NCBI RefSeq assembly: GCF_003755175.1
Contig: NZ_RKHX01000001.1
Span: 744,001 to 808,000 of the forward strand
Reading direction: 5' to 3'
Source: Cellulomonas sp. PhB150
GTDB taxonomy: Bacteria; Actinomycetota; Actinomycetes; Actinomycetales; Cellulomonadaceae
Length of the DNA stretch: 64,000 nucleotides
The stretch's first letter is position 1, and each line of letters starts with the position of its first letter. A program made the position numbers and the translations under genes. A model generated the notes under the pieces. That model worked only from the letters and a program-made list of their open reading frames with translations. It was not told the DNA's origin and made no database searches. Of the stretch, positions 33,710 through 41,770 are shown piece by piece.

Positions 33710-35148
33710 CGACCACCTCGACGACCGCGCACCCGGCGGTGCAGAAGGTCTCCGTCCTGACGCTGGCGGCCATGGTCGTCGGCTCGATGGTCGGCGGCGG
33801 CATCTTCACGCTCCCCGCGCAGTTCGGCGGCGCGACCGGGGTGCTGGGAGCGCTCATCGCGTGGACCATCGCCGGCCTGGGCATGCTCATGCTCGCGTTC
33901 GTGTTCCAGTCGCTCGCGCTGCGCCGCCCGGACCTCGACAACGGCATCTACGCCTACGCACAGGCCGGGTTCGGCAACTACGCGGGCTTCAACGCCGCGT
34001 GGGGGTACTGGGCGAGCAACGTCGTCGGGAACGTCTTCTTCATGACCTTCGCGATGGCCAGCATCGGCGCGTTCGTCCCCGGGCTGGGCAAGGGCGACTC
34101 GGTGCTCGCCGTCCTCCTCGCGTCGGCCGGGGTGTGGCTGTTCCACGTGCTCATCGTCCGCGGGGTGCGCGAGGCCGCCGTCATCAACCGCATCGTGACC
34201 GTCGCGAAGATCGTGCCGATCGGCATGTTCATCATCATCGTGGCCGTCGCGTTCGACGCCGACACCTTCGGCCAGAACCTCCTCGGCGACGCCACGGGCT
34301 CGAGCCTTTTCGAGCAGGTCACGGACACGATGCTCGTCACGACGTTCGTCTTCCTCGGCATCGAGGGGGCGAGCGTCTACTCGCGCATGGCCCGTCGGCG
34401 CGAGGACATCGGGCGCGCGACCCTGCTCGGGCTGGGGAGCACCCTGGCGCTGTTCGCGTCCGTCACGCTCGTCTCCTACGGCGTGCTCCCCCAGCGCGAC
34501 CTCGCCGCCGCAGCCGAGCCGTCGATGGGCGCCGTGCTCGAGTCCGTGGTCGGCGGGTGGGGCTCGACGCTCATCGACCTCGGCGTCATCGTCTCCGTGC
34601 TCGGCGCCTACCTGGCCTGGACCCTGCTCAACGCCGAGGTCCTCTACATGCCGGCCCGCACCGAGCTGATGCCCCGCGTGCTGGCCCGCGCGAACCGTGA
34701 CGGCACGCCGGTCGCCGCCCTGATCGCGACGAACATCTCCGTGCAGGCGTTCCTGCTGGTCGTGCTCGTCGTCGACGACGCCCTCGACTTCCTGCTGACC
34801 CTCGACACCGCGCTCACGCTGCTGCCCTACCTGCTGGCCGCGGCGTTCGCCGTGAAGCTCGCGGTCACCGGTCAGACGTACGAGGTGGACGGCGATCGAC
34901 GACGCCGGGAGCTGGTGGTCGCCTCGCTCGCCGTCGTCTACTCCCTGTTCCTGGTCTACGCGGCCGGCGTGGAGTACGTCCTGCTCGGCTGCATCATCTA
35001 CGCGCCCGGGGTGTTCCTCTACCGGCGGGCACGGCGCGAGCACGGCGAGCGTGTGTTCACGCCCGCCGAGCTCGTCGCCTGCGTCGTCCTGTGGGCGCTC
35101 GCCTGCCTGGGCGTCGTCCTCATCGCGACCGGGGTGGTGTCGGTGTAG
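33706..35148 (+). CDS. Basic amino acid / polyamine antiporter (APC superfamily)
   Basis: A 480-residue transporter with about 12 helices. The signature QKVSVLTLAAMVVGSMVGGG then IFTLPAQFG is the helix-1 substrate-binding G-rich break of arginine/ornithine and lysine antiporters; LRRPDLDNGIYAYAQAGFGN and FVFLGIEGASVYSRMARRRE are also diagnostic. The GTG overlaps the lysX stop in GTGA, so it is translated with lysX. By context it may import lysine for lysyl-phosphatidylglycerol synthesis in exchange for a diamine; this is inference, since ArcD-type members mostly handle arginine. Confidence 0.92.
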   Translation: MTTTSTTAHPAVQKVSVLTLAAMVVGSMVGGGIFTLPAQFGGATGVLGALIAWTIAGLGMLMLAFVFQSLALRRPDLDNGIYAYAQAGFGNYAGFNAAWGYWASNVVGNVFFMTFAMASIGAFVPGLGKGDSVLAVLLASAGVWLFHVLIVRGVREAAVINRIVTVAKIVPIGMFIIIVAVAFDADTFGQNLLGDATGSSLFEQVTDTMLVTTFVFLGIEGASVYSRMARRREDIGRATLLGLGSTLALFASVTLVSYGVLPQRDLAAAAEPSMGAVLESVVGGWGSTLIDLGVIVSVLGAYLAWTLLNAEVLYMPARTELMPRVLARANRDGTPVAALIATNISVQAFLLVVLVVDDALDFLLTLDTALTLLPYLLAAAFAVKLAVTGQTYEVDGDRRRRELVVASLAVVYSLFLVYAAGVEYVLLGCIIYAPGVFLYRRARREHGERVFTPAELVACVVLWALACLGVVLIATGVVSV

Positions 35149-35152
35149 CCGA

Positions 35153-36031
35153 TCACCTGTCGTGGCGCACCGCGGCCATGCGGACCGGCCCGGCGAGCAG
35201 CCCGCCGAGGGCGAGGAGCACCGCGGCGACCAGCGCCATGGCGCCGAGGTTCGCCCCGGTATGGGCGAGGACCCGGGTCTGCTGCGCCGCGACCGGGTCG
35301 GGCGTCGCCTGCTGGGCCGTCGGAGGCTCGGCCCGGTCGCCGGGCGTGACCGCCTTCGTCGGGGCGGGCGTGGTCGCCGTGGTCGGGACGGGGGTCGACG
35401 TCCGCGCGACAGCGGGCGTCGGGGTCGTCGTCGGGACCGCGGTCGGCTTGGCCGGCGTCGTCGGGACCGCGGTCGGCTTGGCCGGCGTGGTCGGGACCGC
35501 GGTGACCTTGGTCGACGTCGTGGGGACCGCGGTGGGGCGCGGGTCCGGCGACGCGGTCTTCGGCGGCACGACGACCGTCGCAGGCTGCTCGGTCGGGAGC
35601 GGCACGGGCGTGACGGTCGCAGGAGGCTCGGGCGCGACGGTCGGCAGCGGCTGGTCCACCAGGTCGATCCCGCAGACCGGCAGCCGCTCGGTCGGTACCC
35701 GCACCGGACCCTGCACCTCGATCTGGGTGATGCACGAGTCGATCGGGACGCCGGGCAGCGAGGACCAGGCCAGGAACGACGACCCCGCGAGCGACGAGCC
35801 CGGGTCGATCGTCAGGGTCGTGGTCCGCGTCTCACCGCGGTAGGTGTACGTGACCTCGACGGCGACGGCGTCCCGCAGCACGGCCCCCTGCGGGAGCTGG
35901 ATGCCGTCGATGGTGAGGCCGGCCGCGTCATCGGGCGTGGATGCCGCCTCCGCCGAGGCACCCGCGCCGACGAGCAGCGCGGTGCCGAGGACGGCGGTGA
36001 GGACGGCTCCGAGAGTGCGTGATCTGGACAT
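35153..36031 (-). CDS. Sortase-anchored surface protein with Pro/Thr-rich stalk
   Basis: A 292-residue exported protein. The signal peptide TLGAVLTAVLGTALLVGAGA ends near AEA at about residue 29. A small folded domain follows (to about residue 135) with two Cys in SCITQIEV and PVCGIDL. A low-complexity Pro/Thr/Ala stalk (VPTTPAKPTA repeated) spans about 140-245. The end is a sorting signal: LAHTG, a hydrophobic helix and the positive tail RMAAVRHDR. LAHTG fits the LAXTG pattern of class E sortases; no sortase gene is in the window. AAGG lies upstream of the ATG. Confidence 0.82.
   Translation of the reverse strand: MSRSRTLGAVLTAVLGTALLVGAGASAEAASTPDDAAGLTIDGIQLPQGAVLRDAVAVEVTYTYRGETRTTTLTIDPGSSLAGSSFLAWSSLPGVPIDSCITQIEVQGPVRVPTERLPVCGIDLVDQPLPTVAPEPPATVTPVPLPTEQPATVVVPPKTASPDPRPTAVPTTSTKVTAVPTTPAKPTAVPTTPAKPTAVPTTTPTPAVARTSTPVPTTATTPAPTKAVTPGDRAEPPTAQQATPDPVAAQQTRVLAHTGANLGAMALVAAVLLALGGLLAGPVRMAAVRHDR
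35430..35530. repeat. Tandem repeats coding the Pro/Thr stalk
   Basis: The 30-base unit that begins gtcgggaccgcggtcggctt occurs two to three times in tandem with small changes, coding VPTTPAKPTA repeats in the surface-protein stalk. Length variation by slippage or recombination is likely here. Confidence 0.7.
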
Positions 36032-36069
36032 GGTGGTGCGTGCCTTCGTTCTGTGTGAGGGAGGGAGGT

Positions 36070-36870
36070 TCAGACGTCGCGGCGGTTGAGCACGGCGACC
36101 GCGGCACCGAGGGCGAGCACGACCCAGGCGAGGAATGCCCCGAGCCCCGCGGACGGAGACATCGCCGCGTCGCCCGTGATGGTCGCGAAGGCCTCGCCGG
36201 CCGAGGCGGGCAGGGCGTCGAGCACCGTGCTCCACGCCGCGGGAAGCAGGGCAGCGAGGATCGGCGGCAGGACGAGCACGAGGCCGATGACGGTGGCGAC
36301 CGAGCCGGCGACGCTGCGCAGGATCATGCCGACGGCCATGCCGATCAGGGCGATGCCGACGAGGTAGACGACGACGCCGAGCATCGCGCGCAGGGCGAGC
36401 GGGTCGGTGAGCGCGAGGGTCGGCACACCGTGCGATCGCTGGACCGCCGATCCGACGCCGGCGGGGAGAAGCACGCCGATCGCCGCGGCGGGCGCGAGGA
36501 GCGCTGTGAGGGCGACCCCCTTGCCGACCACGATCCGTGAGCGCCGCGGAACGGCGGCCGCCGTCGTCCGGATCATGCCCGAGCCGTACTCCCGTGCGCC
36601 GACGAGCGCGCCCAGCGCGCCGACGAACATCACGGCGAGCCCTGTCCCGCCCACGGTGACGCTGAACGCCTCCGGGGCGGTCGTTCCCGCCGTGGTGCTG
36701 GTGGCCGCGATGATGCCGAACGCCGCGAGGACGGCGACGGCGGCGCCGAGGGTGACCCAGGTGGAGCGCAGGGTGCGCAGCTTGATCCACTCGGATCGGA
36801 CGACCCGTCCCGTCGTGACGCGGATGCGGGCTGAGCTGAACGTCGGCGCGGGGGCCGAGAGGGCGGTCAT
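36070..36870 (-). CDS. ABC-2 type transporter permease
   Basis: A 266-residue membrane protein with six hydrophobic segments. The N-terminus TGRVVRSEWIKLRTLRSTWV is the classic start of actinobacterial ABC-2 permeases (the SEWxKLRT motif). VMFVGALGALVGAREYGSGM and IRTTAAAVPRRSRIVVGKGV follow as in drug- and lantibiotic-resistance permeases. It overlaps its ATPase partner in ATGA. The pair probably exports an antibiotic, peptide or lipid under control of the adjacent two-component system. Confidence 0.9.
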   Translation of the reverse strand: MTALSAPAPTFSSARIRVTTGRVVRSEWIKLRTLRSTWVTLGAAVAVLAAFGIIAATSTTAGTTAPEAFSVTVGGTGLAVMFVGALGALVGAREYGSGMIRTTAAAVPRRSRIVVGKGVALTALLAPAAAIGVLLPAGVGSAVQRSHGVPTLALTDPLALRAMLGVVVYLVGIALIGMAVGMILRSVAGSVATVIGLVLVLPPILAALLPAAWSTVLDALPASAGEAFATITGDAAMSPSAGLGAFLAWVVLALGAAVAVLNRRDV

Positions 36871-37811
36871 GAGCGTGCACCTTCTGCGAGCAGGGCCGAG
36901 TCCGGCCCGGTGGTTCCGTGGTGGGTGACCGCGGAGTGGGTGAGGGCCATGTAGGCCTCTTCGAGCGAGACGGACACGGAGTGCAGCTCGTGGAGCACCA
37001 CCCCGTTCCGCAGGGCGAGGTCGCCGATGGCGGCAGCCTCGAGGCCGGTGACCTCGAGCGTGTGCGCGCCGCACCGCGTGAGCGAGACACCCGGCGTGGC
37101 CAGGATCCACTGGAGCCGGGCCGCGTCAGGGGTGGTCACGCGGACGTGCGCGCGGCCGGAGCCACCGAGCAGCTGGGCCATCGGCATGTCGGCGATGATG
37201 CGGCCCTTCCCGATGACGACGAGGTGGTCGGCGGTGAGCTCCATCTCGCTCATCAGGTGCGAGCTGAGGAACACCGTGCGGCCCTCGTCGGCAAGGCGAC
37301 GCAGGAGGGTGCGGATCCACAGGATCCCGTCCGGGTCCAGGCCGTTGACCGGCTCGTCGAGCATGACGATCGCGGGGTCCGCAAGGAGGGCTGCCGCGAT
37401 GCCGAGGCGCTGCCCCATGCCGAGCGAGAAGTCCCCGGCCGCGCGGTGCGCCACGGCGGTGAGGCCGACGGTCGCGAGGACCTCGTCGACGCGCTTGGTG
37501 CCGATGCCCACCGTCGCCCCGAGGGCGCGTAGGTGGTTGCGGGCGCTGCGCCCCTTGTCGACCGACTTCGCGTCGAGCAGGGCGCCGATGGTGCCGATCG
37601 GGGCGCGCAGGTCGCCGTAGGCGTGCCCGTTGATGAGGACGCGGCCGGCGGTGGGCCGGTCGAGGCCCATGATCGCGCGCATCGTCGTGGACTTCCCGGC
37701 ACCGTTCGGGCCGAGGAAGCCGGTGATCACGCCGGGCCGGACGGCGAACGAGATGTCGTCGACGGCGGCGGTCTTGCCGTACTTCTTGGTGAGGCTCTGT
37801 ACCTCGATCAT
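36867..37811 (-). CDS. ABC transporter ATP-binding protein (ABC-2 / DrrA-like)
   Basis: A 314-residue ATPase. MIEVQSLTKKYGKTAAVDDI starts the domain; Walker A is GPNGAGKST, the signature FSLGMGQRLGIAAALL, Walker B AIVMLDEPVNGLDPDG and the switch His in LSSHLMSEMEL. The C-terminal 80 residues are the accessory domain of drug-resistance ATPases. The ATG at 37811 is used, not the longer open frame, because AGGAG lies upstream and the fold begins there. A perfect inverted repeat about 90-115 bases upstream is the likely operator. Confidence 0.93.
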   Translation of the reverse strand: MIEVQSLTKKYGKTAAVDDISFAVRPGVITGFLGPNGAGKSTTMRAIMGLDRPTAGRVLINGHAYGDLRAPIGTIGALLDAKSVDKGRSARNHLRALGATVGIGTKRVDEVLATVGLTAVAHRAAGDFSLGMGQRLGIAAALLADPAIVMLDEPVNGLDPDGILWIRTLLRRLADEGRTVFLSSHLMSEMELTADHLVVIGKGRIIADMPMAQLLGGSGRAHVRVTTPDAARLQWILATPGVSLTRCGAHTLEVTGLEAAAIGDLALRNGVVLHELHSVSVSLEEAYMALTHSAVTHHGTTGPDSALLAEGARS

Positions 37812-37896
37812 GATGATCAGGCTCCTGGGTCGTTGTGCTGACAAGACCCAGGCTCGTCCTACGGGGTGCTGCTCGTCGTCGTCCGGATGCGGTGAC

Positions 37897-37926
37897 CTGC
37901 GCGTACTGCGCACGCAGTACGCGCAG
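37897..37926. promoter_or_regulatory. Perfect inverted repeat upstream of the ABC-2 operon (shared operator, copy 1)
   Basis: CTGCGCGTACTGCG is repeated in inverted form around a two-base centre, giving a perfect 30-bp palindrome. Its core CGTACTGC-N4-GCAGTACG occurs again at 40884-40903. It lies 86-115 bases before the ATPase start and 12 bases after the response-regulator stop, so a terminator role cannot be excluded. Confidence 0.7.
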
Positions 37927-37937
37927 CGATCAGCGGG

Positions 37938-38597
37938 TCAGCCCTTCGCCAGGCCGGACTGGTAGGCGAAGACCACCAGCTGGGCGCGGTCGCGCGCCCC
38001 GAGCTTCATCATCGAGCGGTTGACGTGCGTCTTGGCCGTCAACGGCGACAGGTACAGCTGCGCGGCGATCTCGTCGTTGCTCAGGCCCCGCGCGACGAGC
38101 TCGACGATCTCCCGCTCGCGCGGCGTCAGGTGCGCGAAGGCCTCGCCGTCCACGACCGGGGCGGCATGCTGGTCGAGCACCTGCGCGATGAGGCTGCGCG
38201 TGGCCTTGGGTGACAGGAGCGAGTCGCCGCCGGCGACCGTCCGGATGCCGTCGAGCAGCGCCGCGGGCCGCACGCCCTTGCCGAGGAACCCGCTCGCCCC
38301 GGCGCGCAGCGCGGCCACCACGTACTCGTCCATCTCGAAGGTGGTCAGGACGATGACCTTGACGTCCGCGAGGTCCGGGTCGGCGGCGATGACCTCGGTG
38401 GCGGCGATGCCGTCCATGCCCGGCATGCGGATGTCGATGAGCACGACGTCGGGGCGCTCCCGGCGCGCGATCTCGATCGCGGCCGCGCCGTCGTCGGCCT
38501 CGCCGACGACCTCCATGTCCGGCGCGGCGCCCACGAGGGCGGCGAACCCCGCTCGGATGAGCTCCTGGTCGTCGACGACGAGGACGCGGATCGTCAC
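37938..38597 (-). CDS. LuxR/NarL-family response regulator
   Basis: A 219-residue two-component regulator. The receiver domain (1-120) has VLVVDDQELIRAGF with the acidic pair, phospho-acceptor Asp in DVVLIDIRMPGMDG, Thr in VIVLTTFEMDE and Lys in GASGFLGKGVRP. The C-terminal LuxR helix-turn-helix is LTPREREIVELVARGLSNDE then IAAQLYLSPLTAKTHVNRSM. The GTG overlaps the kinase stop in GTGA. The partner kinase is the preceding gene, and the ABC-2 operon just downstream is the probable target. Confidence 0.95.
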   Translation of the reverse strand: MTIRVLVVDDQELIRAGFAALVGAAPDMEVVGEADDGAAAIEIARRERPDVVLIDIRMPGMDGIAATEVIAADPDLADVKVIVLTTFEMDEYVVAALRAGASGFLGKGVRPAALLDGIRTVAGGDSLLSPKATRSLIAQVLDQHAAPVVDGEAFAHLTPREREIVELVARGLSNDEIAAQLYLSPLTAKTHVNRSMMKLGARDRAQLVVFAYQSGLAKG

Positions 38598-39766
38598 GGG
38601 GCTCCGATCACGGCGGGGGTGGCAGGTGGAGGAAGGGTCGGCAGCACCACGCTGACACGGTAGACGGTGCCGTCCGAGGCTGCCAGGACCGCTCCCCCGA
38701 CCGAGGCGACGCGCTCACGCATCCCCACCAGCCCGTGCCCGCCGTCGGGCCGGCCCACCTGCGGCGTGGCAGCCAGCGGGTTGGTGATCTCGATGGTCAG
38801 GCTCGGAGAGGTCCAGGCGAGCAGGAGCTGCGCGCGCCCGGAGCCGTGCTTGTGCGCGTTCGTCAGCGCCTCCTGGATGACGCGGAACGCGGTGAGGTCG
38901 ACGACGGGTGCCAGGGGCTGCTCCTCCCCGGACACGTGGACGTCCAGCGCGAGACCCGTCGAGCGCACGTCGTCGAGCAGCCGGTCGAGGACCGACATCC
39001 CCTGGGCGGGCGCGGCGCGCAGGTCGTCGTCGGTCTCCCGGAGCACCTCCACGAGCGCGCCGAGCTCGCTCAGCACGGACTCGGCCGCGTCCTGGACGTG
39101 CACGAGTGCCGTCCTGGCCGCGTCGGTGTCCGTAGCCAGCAGCATCTCGGCGACCCCGGCCTGCACGCCGATCACGGCGACGTGGTGGCCGAGCACGTCG
39201 TGCAGCTCGCGCGCGATCCGAAGCCGCTCCTCGGCGACGCGCCGCGCCGCCTCGAGCTCGCGGGTCTGCTCGGCGCGCTCGGCGCGGTCGCTGGCCTCGC
39301 GGATCGCCGACCGACGGGACTCGACGGCGAAGCCTGCCGCCACCGCGATGGCCAGGAGCGCCGAGACGCCCAGCACGTCCCCGTCGGCCCAGTCTCCCGT
39401 CTGCACCGCGACCACGACCGCGACCGCGACGATCTCGACGAGCGCGGCCATCGTCCCGGCGAACCGTCGGCCCCAGGCGATCGCGGAGTACACGCCGATC
39501 AGGGAAGCGGCGAGCCCGCCCGAGGCCGCGCCGCCGAGGACCGTCGCGAGGCACAGCGCCGAGCCGGTGACCCCGAGCGCGAGCAGCGGGAGCGTGCGGC
39601 GCCACACCAGTGCGGCGATGCCGACGACGATGACCACGAGGACCCCGGCGGGCCGGTCGTCGTTCCGGCCGTCGACGAGGACGAGCGCGAGCAGCACCGC
39701 GGCGAGCACCCCGTCGCGCAGCATCGTCGGGCGCGCTCGCCACGCATCCAGGGCACGTCGGACCAT
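38594..39766 (-). CDS. Sensor histidine kinase (NarL-type, HisKA_3)
   Basis: A 390-residue kinase. Four to five N-terminal membrane helices (about residues 15-150) lack a large external domain, as in intramembrane-sensing kinases. The dimerisation helix carries the phospho-acceptor His in RIARELHDVLGHHVAVIGVQ. The ATPase region has FRVIQEALTNAHKHGSGRA (N box) and GRPDGGHGLVGMRERVASVG (G box). Such short sensors often watch membrane stress together with a neighbouring ABC transporter, which is present here. ATG 39766 has TATCGT six bases upstream, a leaderless start. Confidence 0.93.
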   Translation of the reverse strand: MVRRALDAWRARPTMLRDGVLAAVLLALVLVDGRNDDRPAGVLVVIVVGIAALVWRRTLPLLALGVTGSALCLATVLGGAASGGLAASLIGVYSAIAWGRRFAGTMAALVEIVAVAVVVAVQTGDWADGDVLGVSALLAIAVAAGFAVESRRSAIREASDRAERAEQTRELEAARRVAEERLRIARELHDVLGHHVAVIGVQAGVAEMLLATDTDAARTALVHVQDAAESVLSELGALVEVLRETDDDLRAAPAQGMSVLDRLLDDVRSTGLALDVHVSGEEQPLAPVVDLTAFRVIQEALTNAHKHGSGRAQLLLAWTSPSLTIEITNPLAATPQVGRPDGGHGLVGMRERVASVGGAVLAASDGTVYRVSVVLPTLPPPATPAVIGAP

Positions 39767-39772
39767 GCGCGC

Positions 39773-39778
39773 ACGATA
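39773..39778 (-). promoter_or_regulatory. Leaderless -10 box (TATCGT) of the kinase-regulator operon
   Basis: TATCGT on the minus strand ends six bases before the ATG at 39766, with no ribosome site between. Confidence 0.5.
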
Positions 39779-39791
39779 CCGAGCACGCGAC

Positions 39792-39820
39792 GATCCCCCG
39801 GGGCTGCGCGCCGGGGGATC
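39792..39820 (-). terminator. Hairpin terminator after the second deacetylase
   Basis: GATCCCCCGG and CCGGGGGATC are perfect 10-bp arms around a nine-base loop, 18 bases past the deacetylase stop and before the kinase promoter. Confidence 0.7.
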
Positions 39821-39837
39821 CTCGCGGTGCGAGCAGG

Positions 39838-40779
39838 TCACCGGTTGAAGTACTTGTGACCGGCGACCGGGTGGCCCAGCAGCTGCGGGACCGTCACGAG
39901 CGTGTAGCCGCGCGCCTTGAGCGCCTTGATGATCCCGGGCACCGCCTGGACGGTCGTCGGGTGGATGTCGTGCATGAGGATGATCGCGCCCGGCCGGGCG
40001 CCCGCGAGCGCGCGCTGGGTCGTGATGCTGACGCTGCGGTTCTTCCAGTCCTCGGTGTCGACGTTCCACAGCACGGCCGACAGGTGGTGCTGGCCCAGCA
40101 CGCCGAGGACCCGCGGGTTGACGGCGCCGTACGGCGGGCGCATGAGCGTCGGCGTGATGCCGGCCGCGTGGTGGATCGCGGTCTGCGTGCGCGCCACCTC
40201 ACGGGCGACCGCGCTCGAGGACAGCAGCGTGAGCTGCGGGTGCGACCAGCTGTGGTTGCCGACCGCGTGGCCGCCGGCGACCTCGGCCCGCACCAGGCTC
40301 GGGTAGTGGCCGACGTTGCCGCCGATGAGGAAGAACGTCGCCTCGACCTTGGCCGCCGCCAGCTCGCCGAGCAGCTTGTGCGTGTACGGCCCGGGGCCGT
40401 CGTCGAACGTCAGGGCGATGCACTTCTTGACGTTGCAGTTGACCTTGGCTGCCGGGACCGCGGGCGCGGCGGGGACACGGTGCGCGACGAGGGTCACGGG
40501 AGCTGTGCCCGCGGGCGGCGTGCTCACCGGGTGGTGCGAGCCGGTCGTGCTGGTCGACGAGACCTCGACCTGCGCGGCTGCAGCGGGCGACCGATGCGCC
40601 CAGCTCACGGCTCCGACGCCGATCATCGCTGCGGCCGCGACGGTCGCGGTGATACCGAACGCGACACGGCGGCCCCTTCCGCTCCCCGCCATCGGCGCCG
40701 GACCAGACTGGGGTGCGTAGCTCACCTGGATCGGCCTGCTGTGCGCCGACCGGGGCTCCGGACCCTGCGTGCCGTTCAT
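39838..40779 (-). CDS. Polysaccharide deacetylase (NodB domain)
   Basis: A 313-residue membrane-anchored enzyme. One hydrophobic segment (VAFGITATVAAAAMIGVGAV, about residues 39-58) is followed by a linker and a NodB domain (about 115-313). Motifs are ALTFDDGPGPYTHKLL, AVGNHSWSHPQLTLL, MRPPYGAVNPRVLG and AIILMHDIHPTTV, so the metal and catalytic residues are complete. It should deacetylate peptidoglycan GlcNAc or MurNAc outside the membrane, lowering lysozyme sensitivity. The ATG at 40779 follows GAGGAG. A copy of the palindrome seen before the ABC-2 operon lies upstream, suggesting control by the same two-component system. Confidence 0.92.
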   Translation of the reverse strand: MNGTQGPEPRSAHSRPIQVSYAPQSGPAPMAGSGRGRRVAFGITATVAAAAMIGVGAVSWAHRSPAAAAQVEVSSTSTTGSHHPVSTPPAGTAPVTLVAHRVPAAPAVPAAKVNCNVKKCIALTFDDGPGPYTHKLLGELAAAKVEATFFLIGGNVGHYPSLVRAEVAGGHAVGNHSWSHPQLTLLSSSAVAREVARTQTAIHHAAGITPTLMRPPYGAVNPRVLGVLGQHHLSAVLWNVDTEDWKNRSVSITTQRALAGARPGAIILMHDIHPTTVQAVPGIIKALKARGYTLVTVPQLLGHPVAGHKYFNR

Positions 40780-40883
40780 CGTCGTGCTCCTCCGCTGTGC
40801 TCTGCCTCGGACCGGTCGGCCCGTCGAGCACCACTCTTCGCCGCGGGGGCGCGCGGGTCGTCCTCCCTGCGCAGACACCTGTG

Positions 40884-40903
40884 CGTACTGCGGCGGCAGT
40901 ACG
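40884..40903. promoter_or_regulatory. Inverted repeat upstream of the second deacetylase (shared operator, copy 2)
   Basis: CGTACTGC-ggcg-GCAGTACG has perfect 8-bp arms and a four-base centre, the same half-site and spacing as copy 1 at 37902-37921. On the minus strand both copies run on into GCAGTACGC-(A/G)-CAGGT. It lies 105-124 bases before the deacetylase start. Confidence 0.65.
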
Positions 40904-40914
40904 GCGCGGCCGGC

Positions 40915-41619
40915 TCAGCGGGCAGGGCGGAGGCTGAACACGTTCCCGTCGGGGTCCGTGAGCTCGACGACGCGGTCGTCGAGCGCCGCTCGCGCCGCAC
41001 CGAGGCCGACGAGCCGCGCGACCTCGTCGGCCAGGCCGCCCGCGACCACCGCGAGCTCGAACCACTGCCGCCCACCGGGGTGCCGCTCCCCGGGCGGCTC
41101 CCCTCCCCACGAGATCTTCGTGCCGCCCTCCGGCGACTGCACCGCCGTCTCCTGGTCCTGGTCCCACACCAGCGGCCAGCCCAGCGCCGCGGACCAGAAC
41201 AGGCCGTCCGCACGCGTGCCCTCGCAGGTGACCTCGCCGAGGAACCCGGTCCCGGCCAGGAACGACGTGCCCGGTTCGATCACGCACAGCTCGTTGCCCT
41301 CGGGATCTGCCAGCACGACGTGCCGCTCCCCCGGGAGCTGACCGACGTCGAGGTGCCTCGCGCCGAGACCCAGCGCGCGGCCGACGACGTCCTGCTGGTC
41401 AGCCTCGCTCGTGCTCGTCAGGTGCAGGTGGAGGGGGTTCTGGTCCACCTTCGCCGAGCTGCTCGGGACGAACCGCAGGCCGAGCTGGGTCTCGGTCCCC
41501 GGAACCAGCACGCCGCGTCCGTCGTCGACCTCCGGCCGGCCGAGCAGCGCGGCCCAGAAGGTGCCGACGCGGGCGGGGTCGGCGGCCTCGAAGGCGACGG
41601 CCATCAATCGGCTGGTCAT
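40915..41619 (-). CDS. VOC family protein with two domains
   Basis: A 234-residue cytoplasmic protein with two glyoxalase-like domains. The first (1-120) has LMAVAFEAADPARVGTFWAA, NPLHLHLTS and VVLADPEGNELCVIEPG; the second (120-234) has CEGTRADGLFWSAALGWPLV, QWFELAVVAG and VELTDPDGNVFSLRP. This pattern is common in actinobacterial VOC proteins, whose substrates are mostly unknown; metal ligands are only partly conserved. The ATG at 41619 is preceded at six bases by TACGTT, so it is probably leaderless. Confidence 0.85.
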   Translation of the reverse strand: MTSRLMAVAFEAADPARVGTFWAALLGRPEVDDGRGVLVPGTETQLGLRFVPSSSAKVDQNPLHLHLTSTSEADQQDVVGRALGLGARHLDVGQLPGERHVVLADPEGNELCVIEPGTSFLAGTGFLGEVTCEGTRADGLFWSAALGWPLVWDQDQETAVQSPEGGTKISWGGEPPGERHPGGRQWFELAVVAGGLADEVARLVGLGAARAALDDRVVELTDPDGNVFSLRPAR

Positions 41620-41625
41620 CACGGC

Positions 41626-41631
41626 AACGTA
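41626..41631 (-). promoter_or_regulatory. Leaderless -10 box (TACGTT)
   Basis: TACGTT on the minus strand ends six bases before the ATG at 41619. The divergent gene at 41771 has its own box. Confidence 0.5.
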
Positions 41632-41757
41632 CGCGCGGTCGCCCCGCGCGGCACGCGGTCGCGCCGGCTCCGCGCGCGCCGCAGGCCGACCCGCTCCAGG
41701 AGCCGGGCCACGCGCGCCGTGGGCCGTTGGTCCGTCCTCGCGGGTCCGGACCGCCCG

Positions 41758-41763
41758 TAGCGT
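41758..41763 (+). promoter_or_regulatory. Leaderless -10 box (TAGCGT)
   Basis: TAGCGT ends seven bases before the GTG at 41771, the spacing seen at other leaderless starts in this window. Confidence 0.45.
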
Positions 41764-41770
41764 CGAGCAC

